DNA of 12,007 nt from Spirochaetota bacterium (GTDB taxonomy: Bacteria > Spirochaetota > Spirochaetia > DSM-27196 > PWMO01). The DNA lies in assembly GCA_009908735.1 (NCBI GenBank), contig JAAAOR010000105.1, forward strand, positions 1 through 12,007. The letters are read 5' to 3'. Positions within the stretch are counted from its first letter, which is position 1. Every line of letters starts with the position of its first letter. Position numbers and translations under genes: made by a program. Below are positions 1 through 5,758 of this stretch, piece by piece. The notes beneath the pieces are model-generated. The model ran no database searches. It had not been told where the DNA came from and worked only from the letters and a program-made list of their open reading frames with translations.

Positions 1-135
1 AAAGAGAAAGCTAACTTCTGTGATTACTTTCAGCTTCGACCCTCCTCCGCGGGTAGCGCCGATGAATCCCGAGGCGTCGAGGAGAAGGCGCAAGAGGCGC
101 GCAAGAAGCTGGATAGCCTCTTCGGCGATGAATAG
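1..135 (+). CDS. C-terminal end of a conserved protein of unknown function (partial)
   Basis: Reading from base 1 in frame 1 gives 44 residues ending at a TAG stop at 133–135; the start lies outside the window. The piece begins KEKANFCDYFQLRP and ends in a charged, probably helical tail (EEKAQEARKKLDSLFGDE). The KANFCDYF segment resembles the end of a small cysteine-rich, probably zinc-binding family seen in spirochaetes and deltaproteobacteria; this is from memory and the decisive cysteine pairs would lie upstream of the window. The last 8 bases overlap the murI start (ATGAATAG), the typical arrangement of co-translated genes, which supports this frame being real. Function is unknown. Confidence 0.65.
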   Translation, partial: KEKANFCDYFQLRPSSAGSADESRGVEEKAQEARKKLDSLFGDE

Positions 136-982
136 GGCCCCGATCGTCTTTGTGGATTCCGGCGTAGGCGGGCTTCCCTACCTGGAGGCTGCCCGCGCGC
201 TTGTCCCCGACGCACCTTTTGTGTACATCGCGGACACCGGCCACTTTCCCTACGGTAGCCGGGGCGAGGACGACATCCGCGCGATTGTTCTGCAGCTCGT
301 AGACCGCGCGATAAGCCGGTTTGATCCTTCCCTCGTGGTTCTCGCATGCAATACGGCGAGCGTGGTAGCTCTCGCGGCCCTGAGAGAGCGCTACGAGGTG
401 CCGTTCGTCGGCGTTGTCCCGGCCGTGAAGCCGGCGGCCAGGGAGGCCGGCGCGCGTGGAATGGTCATTCTATCTACCTCGCGCACCGCCGACGGCGAAT
501 ACCTGGCCGGCCTCGTGGACGATTACGCCGCGGGTACGCCTGTCTCGATCGTTCCAGCGGGCGGCCTGGTTGATTTCGTCGAACGTCGTTTCGCATCCGA
601 TACCGCCGATGAGGCCCGCGCCGCAGTTCGCGAGGCGATATCGGGAGGCGATCTCCGAGACGTCGACGCGGTCGTGTTGGGTTGTACCCACTTCACCCAC
701 CTCGCGGCGGAGATACAGCGCGAGTTCGGCCCCTGGGTTCGGGTCATCGATTCGCGCGCGGGTGTCGCGCGGCGGGTGGCGGAGCTTGCGGGGGCGGACG
801 CTGCCGTCGGCGGTGGCGACGGCGGCGGCAGCGGCTATGGTAGCAGCGGCGATGGTGGCGGCGGCAGCAGCCGGCTCTACATCACGGACTCCGGAGAAGG
901 GCCTGAGGCGCAGGCGGCAGCGGCGCGGTATCGGGCGCTCGCCGCGATATACGGCCTCTCGTTCGAAGGACGGTTTGCATGA
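128..982 (+). CDS. murI: Glutamate racemase
   Basis: This cytoplasmic, cofactor-independent enzyme interconverts L- and D-glutamate and supplies D-glutamate for peptidoglycan. The 284-residue product is near the usual 255–285. The N-terminal substrate motif is VFVDSGVGG (residues 7–15, with D10 and S11), followed by DTGHFPYG (36–43). The two catalytic cysteines are C74 in LACNTAS and C186 in LGCTH, with H188 next to the second. The end (RLYITDSG onward) is the family's closing strand and helix. The ATG at 128 was chosen because it puts the D-S-G motif at the family's normal distance; the same frame is open upstream to a GTG at 20, but that stretch overlaps the previous gene. I see no strong Shine-Dalgarno, so translation is probably coupled to the preceding gene. 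A Gly/Ser-rich insert sits at residues 228–248. The stop overlaps mutS2 by 4 bases. Confidence 0.95.
   Translation: MNRAPIVFVDSGVGGLPYLEAARALVPDAPFVYIADTGHFPYGSRGEDDIRAIVLQLVDRAISRFDPSLVVLACNTASVVALAALRERYEVPFVGVVPAVKPAAREAGARGMVILSTSRTADGEYLAGLVDDYAAGTPVSIVPAGGLVDFVERRFASDTADEARAAVREAISGGDLRDVDAVVLGCTHFTHLAAEIQREFGPWVRVIDSRAGVARRVAELAGADAAVGGGDGGGSGYGSSGDGGGGSSRLYITDSGEGPEAQAAAARYRALAAIYGLSFEGRFA
809..871 (+). repeat. Low-complexity GGC/GGT tract coding a Gly/Ser linker in MurI
   Basis: Sixty-three bases of imperfect GGC/GGT/AGC triplets encode 21 residues that are almost all Gly and Ser, with two Asp and one Tyr (residues 228–248 of MurI). The unit GDGGG occurs twice. The tract lies between the helix after the second catalytic cysteine region and the last strand, away from both active-site motifs. 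It keeps the reading frame and has no stop. It probably arose by triplet slippage and forms a flexible surface loop. Confidence 0.75.
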
Positions 983-3396
983 ACGCCCACACGTTGAGAC
1001 TCCTCGAGTTCGATACCGTGCGGGATCAGGTCGCCTCTCTCACCCTCGGGGCAAGCGGTGAGCGCCTGGTAAGCTCGTCGGAGGTCCTCACCGACCGAGA
1101 TCTTATCGACAGACGCCTCGATCTCGTAGCCGACTGGCGCGCGGTCATCGCCGGTGACGAACGCGTTCCTGACACTCCTCTTCCCGACATTGAGCCGCTC
1201 TTCGCAGTGCTCGAGAAGGAGGGAACGGTTCTCGACGAGGAGCAGCTCGCCGCGATCTCCGTCTTCATCGGGGCTGCACGGGTGTTCGCGAACAGTGGTG
1301 GAGACCTCGAGGCCGATAGCCCTCTCCGCGGTCGCCTGGAGGCACTCCCGGACCTTGACGGCGTGAGGCGGCAGGTGAGCGTCTATATCTCCGATACCGG
1401 TGAGATCAAGGAAGATGCGATCCCCGAGCTCCGGCGCCTGCGTTCACGAATCCGTACCACTGAGGGCCGCATAGAGAAGCAGGCGGTTGCCTACCTGCGG
1501 GACCCGAATCGTGCCCAGTACTGGACCTCCGATGCTCCAACGCAGCGAAACGGGCGTACGGTCCTGCCGTTGAGCGCGAACTACCGCAACCGCGTCAAAG
1601 GCATCGTGCACGAGGTTTCCCAGACCGGCGCTACACTCTTCGTCGAGCCCTCCGACCTCGTCGATCTCAACAACGAGCTGCGAGAGGTTCAGGCGGCCTA
1701 CGACCAGGAAATCCACCGCATACTGCGCGAGTTAACCGCCACCGTACGGGCGGACCTGTCGACGCTACGCACCCTGGAGACTGAAACTGCCGAACTCGAC
1801 GCGCTGCTCGCACGGGCACGCTATGGGGCGCAGCACGACTGCTTCCGTGCGCAAAACCGCGCCGAGGGGGTAAGCCTCACCGGCGCCCGTCATCCCCTGC
1901 TTCGTGAATCCGTCGTACCGATCGAGATCAGAATCGATCCCCCGGGCCGCGGGCTGATTGTTACCGGCCCCAACACCGGCGGAAAAACTGTGGCGTTGAA
2001 GACCGCCGGCCTCCTCGCCCTCATGAACCAGTTCGGCATGGAGATCCCGGCCGACGACGGAAGCGCGTTGCCGCTTTTCGATGACATCTTCGCGGACATC
2101 GGTGACGAGCAATCCCTGGAGCAGTCGTTGTCTACGTTTTCCGGCCACATGACGACGATTGCCGACGTTCTGCAGCACGCGGGGCGAGAGAGCCTGGTGC
2201 TCCTCGATGAGCTCGGGGCCGGCACCGACCCCGAGGAGGGCTCCGCGCTGGCAATGTCCATTCTCGATGAGATTGCGCGAATCGGAGCGACGGCGGTGGT
2301 CACCACCCATCACGGCGCGCTGAAGAATTACGCATACGGGTCGGACTTCTTCGAGAACGCCTCCGTGGAGTTCGATCCGCAACGCCTCGCCCCGACCTTC
2401 CACGTGCTGATCGGCGTCCCCGGCACGAGCCACGCCCTCGACATTGCCGAGCGAAACGGTCTGCCGGAGGGGGTGGTCCGCCGTGCGGCGGGCTACGTCG
2501 AAGAAGGGCAGGGCGACGAAGCTCGGATTATTCGCGATCTCACGGAGAAGCAGCTCGAGATCCACCGGGTTGCCCGGGCCCGGGACGCTGAGCTCTCAGA
2601 GCTGAAAACGCGGCGGGCGGAGCTTGAAGAGCAGTCTCAGCGGGTCGCCGACCGCGAGCTCACGCTGCGCAAGGAGGGCCTGCAGGAGTTCGAACGCCTC
2701 TCCCGCGAAACGCGGCGGCGCTTAGAGAATCTCGTCCGTGAGGTGCGTGAGGGAGAGCTCACCCGCGAGAAGACCGCGCGGGTGAGAGAGTTCCTCGACG
2801 AGCTGACCGAGACCGCGGAGAAGGAGCAAGAGCGGGTTTCGGCGCAGGAGCAGGAGCGCGACCGTGCGCGGGCGGAGGTCGAGGCTCGGGAGCTCGCCCC
2901 GGGCATGGAGGTCGCGGTGGGCGAGAGCGGCAGGCGCGGTGTCATACGGAGAAAAGGCAAGGGTGATTCCTGGGTGGTGGAGACTGAAACCGTGCGCATG
3001 GAGCTCCCCTCCGTGCAGCTTCGTCCAACGGGGAGCAAATCGGGCGGCGGACATGGCGAGCGCGCCGGCGGCTCTCGGGGCGGCGGCCCGCGCGATTCCG
3101 GCCTCGGCCCCGTGTCGCTCAGTTACGAGAGCGAACACACGCCGACGCCGGGGCTCGAGCTCGATGTACGCGGCTACCGACTGCCCGAAGCGTTGAGCGA
3201 GGTGGACCGCCGAATCGACGACTGCCTTCTCTCGGGTGTGAATCAGTTCTCCATCATCCACGGCAAGGGAGAGGGCATCTTACAGAAGGGTATTCGAGAT
3301 CATCTGGCGTCGAGAGACGCGGTATCCTCCTACGATTTCGCTCGCCCGGAGGAGGGCGGGTACGGTAAGACGATTGTCCTCTTGCGCGAGAGTTGA
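979..3396 (+). CDS. mutS2: MutS2 family ATPase/endonuclease with Smr domain
   Basis: The protein has 805 residues, normal for MutS2 (about 780–800). Residues 1–310 form the MutS-type core and lever helices. The ATPase has Walker A GPNTGGKT at 330–337 and Walker B LVLLDELGAGTD at 406–417. A long charged coiled coil (about 515–635) is followed by a short KOW-like segment (about 645–682), a Gly-rich linker (about 685–708) and a C-terminal Smr domain with LDVRG (728–732) and HGKGEG (761–766). It lacks the mismatch-recognition N-terminal domain of MutS1. The family is known to act against recombination or, in Bacillus subtilis, on collided ribosomes; which applies here cannot be told. The ATG overlaps the murI stop (ATGA) and has GAAGGA 8 bases upstream, so the two are probably coupled. 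The usual Arg after HGxGxGxL in Smr is Gln769 here. Confidence 0.95.
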   Translation: MNAHTLRLLEFDTVRDQVASLTLGASGERLVSSSEVLTDRDLIDRRLDLVADWRAVIAGDERVPDTPLPDIEPLFAVLEKEGTVLDEEQLAAISVFIGAARVFANSGGDLEADSPLRGRLEALPDLDGVRRQVSVYISDTGEIKEDAIPELRRLRSRIRTTEGRIEKQAVAYLRDPNRAQYWTSDAPTQRNGRTVLPLSANYRNRVKGIVHEVSQTGATLFVEPSDLVDLNNELREVQAAYDQEIHRILRELTATVRADLSTLRTLETETAELDALLARARYGAQHDCFRAQNRAEGVSLTGARHPLLRESVVPIEIRIDPPGRGLIVTGPNTGGKTVALKTAGLLALMNQFGMEIPADDGSALPLFDDIFADIGDEQSLEQSLSTFSGHMTTIADVLQHAGRESLVLLDELGAGTDPEEGSALAMSILDEIARIGATAVVTTHHGALKNYAYGSDFFENASVEFDPQRLAPTFHVLIGVPGTSHALDIAERNGLPEGVVRRAAGYVEEGQGDEARIIRDLTEKQLEIHRVARARDAELSELKTRRAELEEQSQRVADRELTLRKEGLQEFERLSRETRRRLENLVREVREGELTREKTARVREFLDELTETAEKEQERVSAQEQERDRARAEVEARELAPGMEVAVGESGRRGVIRRKGKGDSWVVETETVRMELPSVQLRPTGSKSGGGHGERAGGSRGGGPRDSGLGPVSLSYESEHTPTPGLELDVRGYRLPEALSEVDRRIDDCLLSGVNQFSIIHGKGEGILQKGIRDHLASRDAVSSYDFARPEEGGYGKTIVLLRES

Positions 3397-3418
3397 ATTG
3401 CGGCTACCATCGGCCCAC

Positions 3419-4030
3419 GTGAACGCCATCGCAAGGTCCGCGCTCACAGCCGCCGTGGTTGTCCTGCTCGGTTCCTGTTTAAACGTCGAAACGCACATAG
3501 ATCTCGAGGAAGACCACTCGGGACAGGTGAGTGTTTCATACGACATCGAAACCGAGCTATGGGAGCTCGGCGTCTTTGACTCCGACAGCAGCATCCGGGC
3601 AATTCCCGTCTCGGAGGCCGACTTTCGTCGTACCGCCAGACGTATCGAGGGTGTAGAGCTCCTCGAGTATGCGCTCTCTGCCGGGGAAAGCATCACCGAG
3701 GTGGAGGCGACGCTTTCCTTCGCCAACCTCGAAGCCCTCAACGGCATCTACTCTCCGAGACGCTCCCTCATCACCATCGAAGAGCAGGATGGTGAGCGGG
3801 TCTATTCCCAGCAACTGGGCAGTGGCGAGGAGCCTCCGGTGCGTGACCGGGAGTTTATCGAAGCGTACTTCTCCGACTACACGGTTGGTTTCACGCTTAC
3901 CGCTCCCTCGGAGATTCGTAGTAGCAGCACAGGCGAGCTTCTCAACGATGGGATGACAGCTCGGCTATCATTGGGTATTTTACAGGTGCTTACGGCGAAC
4001 GAGCCTCTGATCTGGGAGATTCGATACTGA
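3419..4030 (+). CDS. Putative lipoprotein of unknown function
   Basis: The product is 203 residues from a GTG start. It opens with a typical lipoprotein signal: one Arg (R6), a hydrophobic stretch (ALTAAVVVLL) and the lipobox L17-G18-S19-C20, so it should be lipidated at C20 and held at a membrane facing the cell surface or periplasm. The mature part is acidic and looks rich in beta strands, starting NVETHIDLEEDHSGQVSVSY and ending with PLIWEIRY. This layout, with early strands around a G-x-V turn and a closing W-x-I strand, recalls LppM-like lipoproteins, but the match is by eye only. The gene begins 22 bases after mutS2. No clear Shine-Dalgarno precedes the GTG; an in-frame TTG at 3398 with GAGAG 5 bases before it is a real alternative and would give 210 residues with the lipobox Cys at 27. 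Function unknown. Confidence 0.75.
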   Translation: MNAIARSALTAAVVVLLGSCLNVETHIDLEEDHSGQVSVSYDIETELWELGVFDSDSSIRAIPVSEADFRRTARRIEGVELLEYALSAGESITEVEATLSFANLEALNGIYSPRRSLITIEEQDGERVYSQQLGSGEEPPVRDREFIEAYFSDYTVGFTLTAPSEIRSSSTGELLNDGMTARLSLGILQVLTANEPLIWEIRY

Positions 4031-4040
4031 GGGCAGATGC

Positions 4041-4439
4041 ATGTGGCACCCGAAGACGAACGCTTTTGAAAAGGAAATAGACGCAATGTTACGTGAGGTA
4101 GACGCCGAGCTCGAAGAGCGTTACGGCGACCGCTACCCGCTGCATCCCGCGCGTGCAGCGCACGGGGAAACGGCGAGCGGGCAGCACAGTGGGCTTTTCT
4201 CCGTGGATGCCTACTTCACGCCCGGGTACGGCTCGGAGCTGGGTCGCGGGTACGTCGTCGATGTGGAGATGGTCACGCTTGCCGACGTACCCGACGAGGT
4301 TGAAGATCAGATCGAGATGGAGGCCGCGCTCCGCGTCGAAGAGAAGCTTGGAGAGCGGTTTCCGGAGCGCAATCTTCACGTTACGCGCGACGGACGCGTG
4401 TTTAAAATTCGTGGGGATTTCTCGCTCGGAACGGTGTGA
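4041..4439 (+). CDS. Conserved-looking small protein of unknown function
   Basis: The product is 132 residues, acidic and soluble, with no signal peptide or membrane segment. A helical, charged N-terminus (EKEIDAMLREVDAELEERYG) leads into a segment rich in Gly, His and aromatic residues (HSGLFSVDAYFTPGYGSELG), then strands (RGYVVDVEMVTL), a helix (about 83–106) and a closing segment DGRVFKIRGDFSLG. The mix looks like a small alpha/beta domain. The ATG at 4041 has GAGGG 7 bases upstream. It lies 10 bases after the lipoprotein gene and probably ends that transcript, before the promoter region of the ATPase operon. In Borrelia I recall a small unknown gene in the same place between mutS2 and atpE, which may be its orthologue. 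I do not recognise a family, and it does not look like ATPase subunit F or G. Confidence 0.8.
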   Translation: MWHPKTNAFEKEIDAMLREVDAELEERYGDRYPLHPARAAHGETASGQHSGLFSVDAYFTPGYGSELGRGYVVDVEMVTLADVPDEVEDQIEMEAALRVEEKLGERFPERNLHVTRDGRVFKIRGDFSLGTV

Positions 4440-4447
4440 CGGATGTA

Positions 4448-4476
4448 TTGCTGTCGCTCGGGCAGTCTGATACTAT
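4448..4476 (+). promoter_or_regulatory. Candidate sigma-70 promoter for the V-ATPase operon
   Basis: TTGCTG (4448–4453) and TACTAT (4471–4476) are 17 bases apart, the ideal spacing. TG at 4468–4469 gives an extended -10 (TGATACTAT), which would offset the weak -35. The start of transcription would fall near 4483, followed by an AT-rich stretch that stands out from the GC-rich surroundings. The gap of 91 bases here is by far the longest in the window, and the next gene begins a functionally distinct operon. The call is by eye only. Confidence 0.5.
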
Positions 4477-4488
4477 AGATTAAAACTT

Positions 4489-4506
4489 ATCGATTTTGTG
4501 ATCGAT
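4489..4506. repeat. Small inverted repeat in the atpE leader
   Basis: ATCGAT (4489–4494) and ATCGAT (4501–4506) are separated by TTTGTG. Because ATCGAT is its own reverse complement, the pair can form a 6-bp stem with a 6-base loop in RNA, or serve as a symmetric protein site in DNA. It lies just after the likely transcription start and ends 8 bases before the GGAGGGG ribosome binding site of atpE. No T-run follows, so it is not an intrinsic terminator. It could also be chance. Confidence 0.35.
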
Positions 4507-4530
4507 GTTGTGTCGGAGGGGTAAGGGTTC

Positions 4531-5151
4531 ATGGATGCGCAGTTGAACGAAATCATCGAGACGATCAAGAGCGAAGGCGTGGAAAGCGCCGAGCGCCAAG
4601 CCGCCGAAATCAAGAAAAAGGCCGAGGAAGACGCCGATCAGACGATCAAAGACGCCGAGAAGCGCGCTCGTGAGATAGTCGAAGATGCCCGCGCGGAGGC
4701 CCAGAAGCTCGAGCAGAGCGGAAAGCAAGCGCTTACTCAGGCGGGACGCGACCTTATCCTCAATCTGCGCAATCGCATTACCACCCTCTTTGATACCGTC
4801 GTGGAGAAGGCTGCCGGCGAGGCATACTCAGCCGACGCTGTCTCGGAGGCGGTGGTTGCACTTATCAAGGCGTGGCCCGAGCAGCGCAGCTCGGACCTCA
4901 ACGTTCTTCTGCCCGAGTCGCAGCGTGATAAGGTCGAATCGCAGCTTCGGTCGAGGCTGGCCGAGGAGATCAAGGCGGGACTGGAAATCAAGCCTGTGCA
5001 GGGCATAGACGCCGGCTTCCGCATTTCGGTCAAAGACGGATCGGTCTATTACGATTTCAGCTCCGAGGGCATTGCCGAAGTTCTCTCCGCATACCTCAAT
5101 CCGCGCCTCCAGGAAGCCGTCAAGCAGGGCGCCGAGCAGGCCGAGGGATAG
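4531..5151 (+). CDS. atpE: V/A-type ATPase subunit E (peripheral stalk)
   Basis: The product is 206 residues, close to the family's usual 185–205. Residues 1–75 are a strongly charged helix rich in Ala, Glu, Lys and Asp (for example ERQAAEIKKKAEEDADQTIK), typical of the long stalk helix. The C-terminal half is globular, with the strand pair GIDAGFRISVKDGSVYYDF followed by a closing helix. Subunit E links the top of the catalytic head to subunit I and stops the head turning with the rotor. It normally pairs with subunit G/H, which has no gene in this operon. The ATG at 4531 has GGAGGGG 9 bases upstream. It is the first gene of the ATPase operon, and 6 bases separate it from the next gene. Confidence 0.92.
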   Translation: MDAQLNEIIETIKSEGVESAERQAAEIKKKAEEDADQTIKDAEKRAREIVEDARAEAQKLEQSGKQALTQAGRDLILNLRNRITTLFDTVVEKAAGEAYSADAVSEAVVALIKAWPEQRSSDLNVLLPESQRDKVESQLRSRLAEEIKAGLEIKPVQGIDAGFRISVKDGSVYYDFSSEGIAEVLSAYLNPRLQEAVKQGAEQAEG

Positions 5152-5157
5152 CCGGCC

Positions 5158-5721
5158 ATGGGGCAGTATTACTACACCGTCGCAACCCTGCCGATGCTCT
5201 CGTTGGAGTCGGAGAACCTGCCGACCTCGCAAGAGTTCCTCGATCTCTGCGCGCGGCGGATGAGCAGGAAGGACTACGAGCTTCTCCTTCGCGCCCGGCT
5301 GCTTCCCGACCCCCAGGACATGAGCCGAAATCCGCTTCTCCGTACATGGTATGAGCGGGAGGTCGGCCTTCGAAACGAGCTTGCACGCCAGCGCGCGGCA
5401 CAGCTCAATCGCGACGAGCACAGGTACGTGCGCACCACAGCCGATGGAGATGATCTCAGCGGAACGCTTGGGGTGGCTGAGGTCGCCCGGGAGGCGCTGA
5501 CGCAGGAGACCCCCCTCAAGGCGGAGATGGTGCTGCTTCGCTACCGTTGGTCCACCCTCGACGAGCTGGAAGTGGGGCATCACTTCGACGTCGAGCGACT
5601 CATGGTCTATTACCTGAAACTGCAGATACTCTGGAGGAAACGTCAGTTCAACCGCGAGGACGGTGAGAACGTTTTCGAACGAACCTACAACACCGTGCGG
5701 CAGGCGGTATCCTCCTCTTAA
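5158..5721 (+). CDS. DUF2764 family protein of the V-ATPase operon
   Basis: The product is 187 residues, soluble, mostly helical and rich in Leu, Arg and Glu. It begins GQYYYTVATLPMLSLES, continues with a segment LCARRMSRKDYELLLRAR (about 31–48), and has a long helical C-terminal half with LKAEMVLLRYRWSTLDELE and LMVYYLKLQILWRKRQF. I recognise it from its start and position as DUF2764, the family always met between atpE and atpA in spirochaetes and Bacteroidetes. Its function is not established to my knowledge. Because the operon has no recognisable subunit C (the d/AC39 type that couples the shaft to the membrane ring), this protein may be a short, diverged counterpart; that is inference. 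The ATG follows the atpE stop by 6 bases, with GAGGG 10 bases upstream inside atpE, so translation is likely coupled. Confidence 0.85.
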   Translation: MGQYYYTVATLPMLSLESENLPTSQEFLDLCARRMSRKDYELLLRARLLPDPQDMSRNPLLRTWYEREVGLRNELARQRAAQLNRDEHRYVRTTADGDDLSGTLGVAEVAREALTQETPLKAEMVLLRYRWSTLDELEVGHHFDVERLMVYYLKLQILWRKRQFNREDGENVFERTYNTVRQAVSSS

Positions 5722-5758
5722 TCGACATATAGAAAGCACTGCAATTGGAGCGTGATTG

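Noticed and set aside
20..127. N-terminal extension of MurI from the GTG at 20
   Set aside because: The 36 extra residues are Arg/Pro-rich and overlap the end of another gene in frame 1; known racemases begin close to the D-S-G motif.
456..1061. Plus-strand open frame (201 codons) in another frame of murI
   Set aside because: It overlaps the second half of murI and has Ser/Arg/Ala-biased composition typical of a frame-shifted reading of GC-rich DNA.
1765..2565. Minus-strand open frame (266 codons) opposite the mutS2 ATPase domain
   Set aside because: It lies over the Walker A and B region of mutS2, which is surely coding; no independent support.
4041..4439. 132-residue protein as the missing subunit F or G/H of the ATPase
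   Set aside because: It has neither the small Rossmann-like start of subunit F nor the single long coiled coil of G/H, and it lies upstream of the apparent operon promoter.
4451..4465. Hairpin CTGTC/GGCAG as a terminator after the 132-residue gene
   Set aside because: The stem is only 5 pairs with a wobble, no T-run follows, and it lies between the proposed -35 and -10 elements.
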